In this document: positions 37,917 to 47,300 of the stretch, one piece after another
Position numbering within the stretch: the first letter of the stretch is position 1
Layout of the letters: every line of letters starts with the position of its first letter
NCBI RefSeq assembly: GCF_000817735.3
Contig: NZ_JTJC03000001.1
Location: forward strand, 505,710-569,709
Origin: Scytonema millei VB511283
GTDB lineage: Bacteria > Cyanobacteriota > Cyanobacteriia > Cyanobacteriales > Chroococcidiopsidaceae
Length of the DNA: 64,000 nt
Direction of reading: 5' to 3'
Translations under genes and position numbers: made by a program
The notes under the pieces: model-generated
Databases searched by the model: none
What the model saw: only the letters and a program-made list of their open reading frames with translations
What the model was told of the DNA's origin: nothing

Positions 37917-37989
37917 CGTTCTCAGAAGAAACAACAAAAATACGGACTGTTTGACAAAGGCATGAAGTAAGAAACTTCTTGTACTATTG

Positions 37990-39444
37990 ATGATGAATAG
38001 AGGGTGGCAAACTGTGAATGCCAGTCAGATCGGCAAAATTAAATTTGGTACTGACGGATGGCGAGGAATCATCGCTGACGATTTTACCTTCGCCAACGTC
38101 CGGCGAGTGACAAGGGCGATCGCAAGTTACCTAGAAACTGCATACACTAAAAGTAGACCAGTTTTGGTGGCTTACGACACCCGTTTTCTGGCAGAAAAAT
38201 TCGCCCGCACCGCTGCTGAAGTTTTAGCAGAATTGGGATGGAGTGTGAAAATTACCGATCGCGACTGTCCGACTCCGGTAATTGCTTATAATGCCCGTTA
38301 CTTAAACTCAGCAGGGGCATTAATGTTCACTGCTAGCCATAACCCTGCACCATATTGCGGGATTAAATATATTCCCGACTATGCTGGTCCTGCGACTCCA
38401 GAGATTACTGATACAATTGTGGCAAATATTTTTGGTGTGGAGGATACTTCACCAAAATTTATCCGCAATGACAGAATTTCTACTTTTAATCCCCAACCAG
38501 AATATCTAAAATTTCTCTACTCTCTGATCGATATCGAAAAAATTCGTCATGCGAGGCTGAGAGTCAAATACGATGCCCTCTACTCAACTTCTCGCGGCTA
38601 CTTAGATACGGTATTGAGACACTGTGGTTGTGAGTTAGAAACATTCCACGCCTATCGAGATGTCTTGTTTGGTGGTGGAATGCCGGAACCAAAAGGCGAA
38701 CAGTTAACTCAGCTAGTTGCAGCCGTACAAGCAGATGCCGCCGACTTAGGCTTAGCAACGGATGGAGATAGCGATCGCTTTGGTATTGTAGACGAATTGG
38801 GCAGTATCTTAACGCCGAATGCTGTCTTGTTAGTGCTTGCCCGTCACTTAATTGAGAACAAAAACAAAACTGGGGCGATCGTCCGTACCGTCGCCACCAC
38901 ACGTTTACTCGATAATTTTGCCGCTAAATACGGATTACCCTTGTACGAAACTCCTGTAGGATTCAAGTACATCGGGGAAAAAATGCGCGAAACCACCGTT
39001 TTGATTGGCGGCGAAGAATCGGGCGGTTTAAGCATCATCGGACATATTCCCGAAAAAGATGGGATATTAGCAAATATGCTAGTCGCTGAGGCGATCGCCT
39101 ATACGGGTAAGCCATTGAGTCAACTAGTTGCAGAAGCAATTGCCGATGCTGATGGTCCCCTGTACAACCACCGCATCGATTTGCACCTCAGCGATGCCCA
39201 CAAAGCCGCCATTATTGACAGTTTTACTCACAATCCTCCCAGCGCGATCGCCGGAATTGCCGTTAAAGAAGTGGGGCGCAAAGACGGAGTTAAACTGTAT
39301 TTAGCAGAGGGTAGTTGGATACTCTTACGCCCTTCGGGTACAGAACCCCTCATGCGCGTCTACATGGAAACCAACTCTCTCGACAAGCAAGATCGAATTG
39401 CGATCGAAATGCAACGGTTGATTCGGCAAATTGGTAGTTGGTAG
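37990..39444 (+). CDS. Phosphoglucomutase/phosphomannomutase family
   Basis: 484-aa alpha-D-phosphohexomutase. KFGTDGWRG near the N-terminus, the phosphoserine loop TASHNPAPYCGIKY, the Mg loop DGDSDRFGIVD, the sugar-binding GGEESGGLS and the phosphate-binding RPSGTEPLMRVY are all present. It interconverts hexose 1- and 6-phosphates for glycogen or cell-envelope sugar synthesis; the exact sugar cannot be told. The start is uncertain between ATGs at 37990 and 37993 and a GTG at 38014. Heptamer repeats follow the stop codon. Confidence 0.9.
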   Translation: MMNRGWQTVNASQIGKIKFGTDGWRGIIADDFTFANVRRVTRAIASYLETAYTKSRPVLVAYDTRFLAEKFARTAAEVLAELGWSVKITDRDCPTPVIAYNARYLNSAGALMFTASHNPAPYCGIKYIPDYAGPATPEITDTIVANIFGVEDTSPKFIRNDRISTFNPQPEYLKFLYSLIDIEKIRHARLRVKYDALYSTSRGYLDTVLRHCGCELETFHAYRDVLFGGGMPEPKGEQLTQLVAAVQADAADLGLATDGDSDRFGIVDELGSILTPNAVLLVLARHLIENKNKTGAIVRTVATTRLLDNFAAKYGLPLYETPVGFKYIGEKMRETTVLIGGEESGGLSIIGHIPEKDGILANMLVAEAIAYTGKPLSQLVAEAIADADGPLYNHRIDLHLSDAHKAAIIDSFTHNPPSAIAGIAVKEVGRKDGVKLYLAEGSWILLRPSGTEPLMRVYMETNSLDKQDRIAIEMQRLIRQIGSW

Positions 39445-39485
39445 TTGGTAGTTGGTAAGTCAAAAGTTAAAAGTTAAAAGTCAAA
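39432..39485. repeat. TAGTTGG and AAAAGTT heptamer repeats
   Basis: Three to four TAGTTGG units overlapping the end of the mutase gene (its Gly-Ser-Trp-stop is encoded here), then AAAAGTT/AAAAGTC units. Confidence 0.85.
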
Positions 39486-39535
39486 ACTGAGGAATCAGGA
39501 GTCAAAAGATAGGAGAAATATAAACACAAACTCTC

Positions 39536-39577
39536 ACTACTCCCGACTCTCTACTCCCCACTCCCTACTCCCTAATC
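39536..39577. repeat. CTCCCTA-type heptamer repeats before lapA-like gene
   Basis: Degenerate ACTCCC(T/C)ACTC units ending 3 bp before the ATG at 39579. Confidence 0.8.
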
Positions 39578-39578
39578 T

Positions 39579-39848
39579 ATGAAATCCCTCGCTAGTTTTC
39601 TCACTTCTTCGGTTGTCGCTGTTTGGATTGTGGCAATCTCGCTACTATCTATGCAAAATGCCGATCCAATTCGGCTGAAGTTTTTACGCTATCAAACAAT
39701 TCAATTACCCGTTGGTTTTGTTTTGGCTGTTAGTGCTGGTGTAGGAGTCGTCGCAACAGCTTTGATGCAGCCTCTATGGGGTATGGGTGATACGCCTGCA
39801 CGATCTATTGAGGACGATATTGAAGATGAGTTTTCTTTTGATGAATAG
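39579..39848 (+). CDS. LapA-like (DUF1049) membrane protein
   Basis: 89 aa with two membrane segments, SVVAVWIVAISLLSMQNADPIRLKFL and VGFVLAVSAGVGVVATALMQPLW, spaced as in the LapA/DUF1049 family (QN-x-x-P-x-x-L-x-FL between spans). E. coli LapA helps assemble lipopolysaccharide control complexes; the cyanobacterial role is unknown. An acidic tail ends DDIEDEFSFDE. The ribosome site region is occupied by repeats. It converges with psiE. Confidence 0.82.
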   Translation: MKSLASFLTSSVVAVWIVAISLLSMQNADPIRLKFLRYQTIQLPVGFVLAVSAGVGVVATALMQPLWGMGDTPARSIEDDIEDEFSFDE

Positions 39849-39858
39849 CGTAGAAACG

Positions 39859-40395
39859 TTACATCTCATGTAGAGACGATACATGTAACGTCTCTATACG
39901 ATCTTCTGGTACAGATCCGTTGTGGTGGGTTTTGGCGTACCGTTTTTCAGGATCGATACCTTTGAATGTGGGGGGTATCCAAACGCGGACAACGAGTAGA
40001 GCTGCTAATACCAGCAAAAAAGCACATGCAGCCAAAATTTGATTCCAGGGTACTTCCAAAACTCCCCGCACGATCACTTCTCTTAATACAGATACGATCG
40101 AGACTTCTACAGCGACACCAATCGACACTCGCTGTTCTTGCAGGTAAATAATTAGCAGTCGAAACAACTCAACCAGAATTAATAAAAAGAGAATATCAGC
40201 AGTGATTTGATGAAAGTTGAGGGGAGGTAACAGCATAAAGAAGATTCCCCTCAGTTGAATTGCCATCACACAGAACAAACCGACGCACAGAGAAATGACA
40301 ATTAAATCCTGAATTGTTTCTAGGCTACGCACGATCGCACTACGATTGAAAAATTCATACCAATAATGCAATGGGCTTTTTAAAGGTTGATTCAT
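39859..40395 (-). CDS. PsiE-family membrane protein
   Basis: 178 aa with four membrane segments and the PsiE core LVELFRLLIIYLQEQRVSIGVAVEVSIVSVLREVIVRG, so it belongs to the phosphate-starvation-inducible PsiE family. Its molecular role is not known. No Pho box was found upstream. The last residues (TLHVSSLHEM) and stop codon are encoded within a GTAGAGACG palindromic repeat, so the native C-terminus may have been altered by repeat insertion. Confidence 0.87.
   Translation of the reverse strand: MNQPLKSPLHYWYEFFNRSAIVRSLETIQDLIVISLCVGLFCVMAIQLRGIFFMLLPPLNFHQITADILFLLILVELFRLLIIYLQEQRVSIGVAVEVSIVSVLREVIVRGVLEVPWNQILAACAFLLVLAALLVVRVWIPPTFKGIDPEKRYAKTHHNGSVPEDRIETLHVSSLHEM
39871..39896. repeat. 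TAGAGACG palindrome at the psiE 3' end
   Basis: TAGAGACGATACAT/GTAACGTCTCTA, palindromic with one mismatched pair; a partial third arm (GTAGAAACGTTACAT) lies just before it. Confidence 0.8.
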
Positions 40396-40701
40396 TGGAA
40401 AATCCTCCTGTGTGCGGTTAGCTCGTTATGCTTACATTAACTTATGTTTTTAAGTTTTAAGTTTTGAAAAAGTTATATAAATAATTATTGTCCTCGATCG
40501 CAAGCGATAACTACGACTATTTACAGAAGACGGGTAATCGTTGCTGTGTTGAGTATCTGGAGCGATCGCCTGCCAAATTTTTTTCAAGATAGGTAAACAT
40601 ACCACAGAGATTTTGTTCTCTAAGCACATCTTTCCTTAGGAGGATTTGGGAAATTATGTGCGATGATTTCATGGAAAAAGTTTGTTTGAGGTGTAACTTG
40701 C
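40396..40701. other. Divergent intergenic region with possible uORF
   Basis: AT-rich near psiE with AAGTTTTAAGTTTTGAAAAAG. An AGGAGG (40639) precedes an 18-codon frame (40656-40712) that overlaps the DUF4168 start; otherwise nothing is recognised. Confidence 0.45.
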
Positions 40702-41271
40702 ATGAAAGCTAGATATCTATCATTCATAGGTATGGCGATCGCAGTGGCATTGAGTGGTGGTGCTGCTTGGGCGCAATCAAGTTCTGTACCGAAAGAAATC
40801 CAGCTTTCACAGGCAGATAGCCCGTCCCAAAGTCCGACTCAACCAACTCAACCCTCCCAGTCTCAGCCACCGACTCAAAAACCAGCCCAATCACAGGTTA
40901 GTCAGAAAGAACTGCAACAATTTGCTAACGCAGTCAAAAAACTACAACCAATTCAAGAGAACGCCCAAAATCAGATCGTTCAAGCAATTCAGCAGGAAAA
41001 TTTGAGCGAAAAACGATTTGGTGAAATTTACCAATCGCGCCGAAACCCTCAAGCGCAGCCCACAGCTAAAATTACCCCTGACGAAAATAAGAAGTTCGAC
41101 CAAGCCAACGCGAAAATCGAAAAAATCGAGCAGTCCACCCAAGGGCAAATGGAGCAAGCTGTCAAGGGCGAAGGTTTAGATATTCAGCGATTCAATCAAA
41201 TCTTTCTCACTCTGAGACAAAACCCAGACTTGCTGCAAAAAGTGCGAGAAATGGTTAAGACTTCCGGGTAA
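40702..41271 (+). CDS. DUF4168 secreted protein
   Basis: 189 aa with a signal peptide (MKARYLSFIGMAIAVALSGG, cleaved after AWA-Q), so exported. A Ser/Gln/Pro/Thr-rich linker (about residues 35-65) leads to two DUF4168 helical units: ELQQFANAVKKLQPIQENAQNQI...RFGEIYQSRRNP and KFDQANAKIEKIEQSTQGQM...RFNQIFLTLRQNPDL. The family is common in cyanobacteria and proteobacteria and is of unknown function; the repeats suggest an extended coiled bundle in the periplasm. Confidence 0.85.
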   Translation: MKARYLSFIGMAIAVALSGGAAWAQSSSVPKEIQLSQADSPSQSPTQPTQPSQSQPPTQKPAQSQVSQKELQQFANAVKKLQPIQENAQNQIVQAIQQENLSEKRFGEIYQSRRNPQAQPTAKITPDENKKFDQANAKIEKIEQSTQGQMEQAVKGEGLDIQRFNQIFLTLRQNPDLLQKVREMVKTSG

Positions 41272-41332
41272 AGAGTTAACAGTTGACAGTTGACAGTTAA
41301 CCGTTAGCTGTCAACTGTTAACCGTCAACCGA

Positions 41333-44116
41333 TCACAGCCAATTCCCTACCAAAACGTAGGGTGCCCAGTAAACTGGATGGCGATAGCGGGGATTTTGTA
41401 GTAGAGCGAGTTGAGCGCGGCGGAGTGCCTCGGCTTTTGTCATTTCAGCCGTAGATAGCTCCTGGTAAAACTGACTCATTAATGGTACGGTAGCGGCATC
41501 GCTGACATACCAGAGAGTCGCCAAGGTGCTACGCGCTCCGGCTCGTACTGCTACTCCAGCCATACCAAGCGCAGCTCGTCTATCTCCAGCGACGGTACGA
41601 CAGCCGCTTAACACCAGAAGTTCGATCGCGTTTGGTCGTTCTAAGTCCGAGCTAGGTTCGCGTACCCGCAGAAGTTCGTCTAACTGCTTAACATTGATCG
41701 GTCCATCCCAAGCGAGAATATATGTTTGATCGGCTTGCGAGCCAAACTGAGCGTGACTGGCGATATGGACGATGGAAAAAGGCAGAGATTTAATTTGGTT
41801 TCTGAGCGATGTGCTAGTGAAATTTTGATTGAGTAGCTCTCTTCCTGGCACTTCCGAGCGAATTTGATTCAGCTCTAAGGCTACATTCGTCAGCGCTGGA
41901 TAATCTCCTCGCGGTTCGGTCAATCCAGCAGTCAAGGCTCTCAAACGCTCTCGGCTTAAAGGTTGGGGCTGGAGTAATTCTAGACTGGGTGTGAGAGCGA
42001 CGCTATATTTTTGAACGAGAAACTGTTTGCCATCGTGCAGAGCCGCCATTGGTAGTTTCTGCAAGGAAATATCCAGCACGAATACCAAAGTTTTTACACC
42101 ACTCTTATCGATGTCAGCGGCGGCGGGTCGGATTAACCAGTCATAAACTTGTTGGGAGAGAGTCAAAAAGTCTTGAGAATAACGGATCACTAAATTTTGC
42201 CGTAACTGGTCGATCGCGCTTTCGACTTGAGTGCGAGGTAAAGCCGTGGCATAATGGCGTAAAGGTTGCTTGGGCAAGCTGAGAATAACTTCCAAACGGT
42301 CTTCTAAAATTACCGGATAAATCACAGCCGCTTGAGGATCGACGCGATCGATTTGAGTGGGCTGGGTATCCAAACAAGCTGCTCGAAAGAAATCGACGAG
42401 TTCGGCAGCTTTGAGAGATTCAAAGACGCTACGCGCTTGGTTGAGATTGTCTTGGCTCGGTTGAGTGCCATCATCTTGCAGCAGCAACCCGACAAACTGC
42501 CGATACACGGGTTCTACGCTCTCGCGGAAAGAAAACTGCACGCTGGGGTTGATGCTAACAAGATCGTTACGCAGAGATTGGAGAGTTTTCACCGCATCGG
42601 CATAAGCCGCGATCGCACCTTTATTATCTTGCTCCGCTTTCAGCAGCCTTCCTAACTGCCATTGCCAGCTATAAGCAATATCTGGAGCATCGATTGACTG
42701 AGTAATCGATAGTGCTTGCTGAGTCAGTTTTTTTGCCTCTGCCAACTGTCCCACCTGTTCGTACAATCCACCCAAGCTACCCAAAGCATAAGCTTCAGCT
42801 CGCGGATCTTTCAAACTCCGTGCCTGTTGCACCGCAGTCGCTAAGACTTTGGCAATTTCTTGGGTTGACGGTTGACGGTTAACGGTTGACGGTTGTTGCT
42901 CCTCTGCGCCTCTGCTTCCCTGCGTCTCTGCTCCCTCAGCTTTCTTCCCCCTACTCCCTGCTCCCTGCTCCCTGCTCCCTAACTTCATCAAACTATCCGC
43001 AAAGTTAATATGCGCGTAAACCGTAGCTCGGCTGGGAGGTAGTTGGGCTAGTTGAGTTTCGATTTGAGGAATTAATTCTCGGGCGGCTGAATCTCGTTGA
43101 GTTTGACTTAATACTTGCAGTTGATTGAGTTGAGCTTGAAGCTTAGTATTGGCAGTAGGAGCAGACTTTTCTGCTTGTTGATAGTAGTCTAAGGCTGCGT
43201 CGGTGTCTCCTTGAGCGCTGACCGTGTTACCTAAACTCAAGAGCGTTGCTGCGGTTTCTGGCGCAGAAGGTAGGCTTTGGGCAATTTGCAAACTTTCTTG
43301 TAGGGTTTTGCGAGACTGTTCCAGATCGCCAACTTGTTGTAGGACTTCTCCCAGGCTGCGCAAACTGACTGCTTTAGTGAGAGAAGCGGGAGTGTTACGC
43401 AGAGATTGGTTGAGTTCGGTCGATTTTGTCAAGGCACGGCTATAAAGCCCCATCGCCCGTAACGCTTGGACGGAATTAATCTGACTGCGGATCTCTCCTG
43501 CTTTATTACCAACTTGAGTATAGAGCGCTGCCGATCGCCCCCAAGTCTCGATCGCTGTTTCTGCTTCCCCTGTTAGTAGTTGCAATCTGGCTTGGATGTC
43601 TAAAGCTTGGGCGAGAACTTCTTGGGTGCGGGAGTCGGTAGGGGCGCACTGCTGTGCGCCCGTACAGGGGAGTCGGGATTCGGGGGTTTTCTCTGCTGCG
43701 TATCCGAGCAACTTGAGACTCTCATCGATCGCCTGTTTTGCTTCTGTCCAAGCGCCGAGTTGTTGATATGTTAGCGAGAGATTACTCAAAGCTAGGGCTT
43801 GCTTGAGAGTATCGTTTTTAGCACGGTAGTCTTGCAGTGCTTGTTGCAAGACATTGACTGCCTCTGCATACTGACCCGTATCGTAAAATGTTTTACCTTG
43901 TTGCAAGCGATCGCCCGTCTGTGCAATTGGGATTGACTGACTGGGAATCGTTGCAGATGGAGCGGGAATTTTGGCGATCGCGGGTACTTGTGTCGTACAC
44001 AGCAATGCTACCAGGGCAAATAAGCTATATATAATTCGTTTTCTGTTGAAATAGATAGGCTCTAGTTGCGATCGAAAATGGGAAGAAACAGATTTTTTTC
44101 TATGCGAGTTTTTCAT
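41333..44116 (-). CDS. TPR-CHAT protein (caspase-like protease domain)
   Basis: 927-aa protein. An N-terminal hydrophobic segment (RIIYSLFALVALLCTTQVPAIA) suggests export or anchoring. Several TPR units follow from about residue 75 (GKTFYDTGQYAEAVNVLQQAL, SNLSLTYQQLGAWTEAKQAI, SLGEVLQQVGDLEQSRKTL). The C-terminal CHAT domain has the predicted catalytic His788 (HIASHAQFG) and Cys839 (VLSGCRTV), both intact, as in separase-like peptidases. Two repeat-derived insertions are read in frame: a GAQQCAPT block and a long Gly/Ser/Glu/Gln linker. It lies just downstream of the first exoprotein gene on the same strand, suggesting joint function. The start at 44116 (MKNSHRKK) is preferred over an ATG 45 bp upstream. 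Confidence 0.88.
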   Translation of the reverse strand: MKNSHRKKSVSSHFRSQLEPIYFNRKRIIYSLFALVALLCTTQVPAIAKIPAPSATIPSQSIPIAQTGDRLQQGKTFYDTGQYAEAVNVLQQALQDYRAKNDTLKQALALSNLSLTYQQLGAWTEAKQAIDESLKLLGYAAEKTPESRLPCTGAQQCAPTDSRTQEVLAQALDIQARLQLLTGEAETAIETWGRSAALYTQVGNKAGEIRSQINSVQALRAMGLYSRALTKSTELNQSLRNTPASLTKAVSLRSLGEVLQQVGDLEQSRKTLQESLQIAQSLPSAPETAATLLSLGNTVSAQGDTDAALDYYQQAEKSAPTANTKLQAQLNQLQVLSQTQRDSAARELIPQIETQLAQLPPSRATVYAHINFADSLMKLGSREQGAGSRGKKAEGAETQGSRGAEEQQPSTVNRQPSTQEIAKVLATAVQQARSLKDPRAEAYALGSLGGLYEQVGQLAEAKKLTQQALSITQSIDAPDIAYSWQWQLGRLLKAEQDNKGAIAAYADAVKTLQSLRNDLVSINPSVQFSFRESVEPVYRQFVGLLLQDDGTQPSQDNLNQARSVFESLKAAELVDFFRAACLDTQPTQIDRVDPQAAVIYPVILEDRLEVILSLPKQPLRHYATALPRTQVESAIDQLRQNLVIRYSQDFLTLSQQVYDWLIRPAAADIDKSGVKTLVFVLDISLQKLPMAALHDGKQFLVQKYSVALTPSLELLQPQPLSRERLRALTAGLTEPRGDYPALTNVALELNQIRSEVPGRELLNQNFTSTSLRNQIKSLPFSIVHIASHAQFGSQADQTYILAWDGPINVKQLDELLRVREPSSDLERPNAIELLVLSGCRTVAGDRRAALGMAGVAVRAGARSTLATLWYVSDAATVPLMSQFYQELSTAEMTKAEALRRAQLALLQNPRYRHPVYWAPYVLVGNWL
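42863..42980. repeat. In-frame heptamer repeat block in the CHAT gene
   Basis: GGTTGAC units followed by CTCTGCG and CTCCCTG units, all in coding sequence. They are read as a roughly 40-residue low-complexity linker between TPR units. Confidence 0.85.
43638..43665. repeat. In-frame 28-bp palindrome in the CHAT gene
   Basis: GTAGGGGCGCACTG / CTGTGCGCCCGTAC, imperfect, flanked by GGGAGTCGG motifs on both sides; encodes GAQQCAPT. Confidence 0.9.
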
Positions 44117-44149
44117 ACCATTGATTTTTAAACGCGATAACGACGATCT

Positions 44150-44194
44150 GTAGGGGCGCACAGCTGTACGCCCCTAAAAATTGTGCGCCCCTAC
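44150..44194. repeat. 28-bp palindrome with an extra half copy
   Basis: GTAGGGGCGCACAG / CTGTACGCCCCTAA followed 3 bp later by a lone right arm TTGTGCGCCCCTAC, just upstream of the CHAT gene start. Confidence 0.88.
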
Positions 44195-44354
44195 AGATAT
44201 GTTTTGCATCCTTTTCCTACCGATCCTCACGGACGATTTCTATGTACAACTGGAGGACTAGGGGGAATCGTACCATTTACGGCTCAAAACCAGCATTAAC
44301 TAGTCATGAATATTTAGCCGTAAATTTTCAATGACAAATTTTAGATTGTGAATT

Positions 44355-47300
44355 TCACGAACCTTGGCATGAGGTAGGTGAACTGTATCCGCGAGTGGTA
44401 GCTGAGGGTGCAGTCGTCAGGATCACCTTGCCATCGAGATCGAATTGCCAAGATGTGGCTTCCTGAATGGGTTCTACAGGAGTTGTTGCAGTCTGCGTTA
44501 CCTCTGGGATACTTGACTCTACTGCGGCACGGTTTTGAGTTTCCGGCGTTTGCAGAGTTGCCCAATCGGTGAGGAGAGCATCAGGACTGAGTTTATCCCC
44601 TGGTGCGGGGGGTAACCCGCCACGTCCGGCGACGGTGAAGCGATTCTCTACTCCCGAAGGACACCCGGCTGCGACTAACGTGGAGGCATCGACCAATCCC
44701 GTAGGTAGTTCCACAATGTCTCGACTGGGATCGATATCAGCAGCGTTAAAGGTGACAGTACCGCTCAGAGAAGGATTAGTTTGAGAGATTGCGGTAATGT
44801 CGTTACTGGGTAGGCGGCTAGGATCTAACTGTGTCGGATCGTCAGTTCCCAACAAAGCCTGGAGTTCTTGACGCGAGAGTGGCGTGAAGCCAACGATACT
44901 ATCGGCTGTAATATCGACCCTACCACCATTGCCACTGAATGCATTTGCAGTGATATCGTTATTGCCATCAGAGTTGGCAATGATGAGGGGAGTATTAATT
45001 GTGATATTACCCCCATTACCAGGTTGTCGGTTCGTCCCTGCTGTGGTTGATATTTGACTGTTATTACGCAGTCGTATTCCTTTGTTAGCTCGTAGTTGAA
45101 TGTTACCGCCATCGCCTGAAGTGGTGATGGCAAAGATGTTACCTCGATCGAGGTTGAGCGATCGCACATCTACATCGATATTGCCTGCACTACCCTGTCC
45201 GACGAGGCTGCTGCTATTCAATTGAGCGCCATTAGTTAAAGAGAGCGATCGCCCCCGAAGGCGAATATCTCCACCTTGGCGATCGCCTCTTAACTCTGAA
45301 GTTCCTGAAATACTACTGAAAACGCTACTGGGAAGGTTATTGGTTCCTACACCATCCAAAACAATAGCATCGCGGGCATCAATCGTGACGTTGCCAGCGT
45401 TGCCTTGACCGAGGGAGCTAGCAGAGATTATCCCACCATTAGTCAAAGATATGGAGCCAGCTGCTACATTGACGTTACCACCATTGCCTACAGCTTGCGG
45501 TTGAACGGCGCTGAAAACCCCGCTACTAAATCCTCTATTACTCGTTCCATCAATGGAGAGGAGATCGCGGACATCGAGCGTGACGCTGCCAGCATCTCCT
45601 TGGCTAAAGGTGCTAGCAGAGATATTGGCTCCGTCTTTTAACGATAAAGAGCCTGTCGTGAGGCTGACATTGCCACCTTTGCCTACGCCTCCTTCCAAAT
45701 TGCTGAAGATCCCGCCGCCAACCAGTGGACCTGTACCATCGAGATTAGTGTTATTTGCTACATTGACTGTAATGTTACCAGCGTCTCCTTCACCCCCAGA
45801 ATTAGCATTGACTTGAGCGCCATCATTTATGGATAGCGATCCAGCACTCAAGTTAATGTCACCCCCCTTGCCTTTGCCAGTCGCTTCTACGGTGCTAAAA
45901 ATGCCACTTCTGAAGTTGCGATCGATCTCACTAATGCCAACCAAATCGACAGCATCGCTCACATCGATCTCTACATTACCTGCATTGCCCTGCCCCGAGG
46001 TACTAGTCGTGAATTGAGCGCCATTAGTCAAAGAGAGCGATCGCGCTTTGAGCTTAATATCGCCACCTCTACGTCCGCTTTCCGGTTCGGATGTTCGATC
46101 CAACACGCTTAAGACTGAGCTAGGCAAACCATTAGAGCCTACTCCGTCAAATGAAACGCGATCGCCAGCCGTAATTGTAATATCACCTGCACTACCCCCA
46201 CTAGTAGAAATGGCTTGCAATATCGAACCGCCGCTGGCAGAAATTCCCTCGGTGGTATTGACTTCTATATTGCCAGCATTACCTTTTTCCCTGGTTGAAG
46301 TCGCTATTTGCGTTCCATTTGTTAACGACAGCGATCGCCCATTGAGGCGAATATTTCCACCCAAGCGATCGCTTTGTATCTGTGGAATCTCGCCTAAAAA
46401 AGTAGAATTGCTCGGTATGTCTGATGGTAGAGCTAAAATGCTCGCTACTGCACCTCCATCAAAAGAAATGCGATCGCCAGCCGTAATTGTGACGTTACCA
46501 GCATTTCCCTGACTGTAGGAAGCAGCCTGCAACACTGAGCCGCCACTCACAGAAATACTTCCTGTGGTGTCAATTTGAATATTACCTGCATTACCTCTAC
46601 CAAGAGTGGAAGTGGCGATTAGCGAACCGTTAGAGAGGGACAGCGAGCCTGCACGGAGGCGAATGTCTGCACCGTTGCCAATCCCCGATGGTGCTACAAC
46701 ACTCAATAATCCACCACTAACTCCGGTAATGGATACTCGATCTCGGGCTTGGATATCAACCCTACCAGCGTTACCTTGTCCGTTAGTGAGCGAACCAACT
46801 TGGGCATTACCGATAATATTTAAAGAACCTGTGGCGATCGAAATATTACCAGCATTTCCCGAACCGAATGTTGAGTTTTGGATACCGCTACTAGAAGTTG
46901 AGGAACTCGTGCCGTCCACGGTGACTGTATCTCTAGCATTAATTTCTATATTTCCTGCTTGAGAGTCAACTGTCCCTTGAAATATTCCAACCACCAAGCT
47001 ACTTCTATCTGAAATACTGAAGTTTCGAGCATTGACGCTAATGCTACCACCATTGCTGGCAACCGTTCTCACATTGGCTGCGTTTGTGAGCGATATGTCT
47101 GATAGGGTTAAATCTGTAGGAAAGCTGAAGCGGAAACCACTGGGATCGGGATTAATTCCTACCACACCTGGAGCGGCGACTGCACCTAATTCTACACGTC
47201 CACCCGCAGCAGTTATGTCTCCGCCTTCTAAGCTGATATTCCCACCAATTAGCCCTATCGTTCTCCCAGGCTGTACCTGTAAACCGAAAGTACTAGCACG

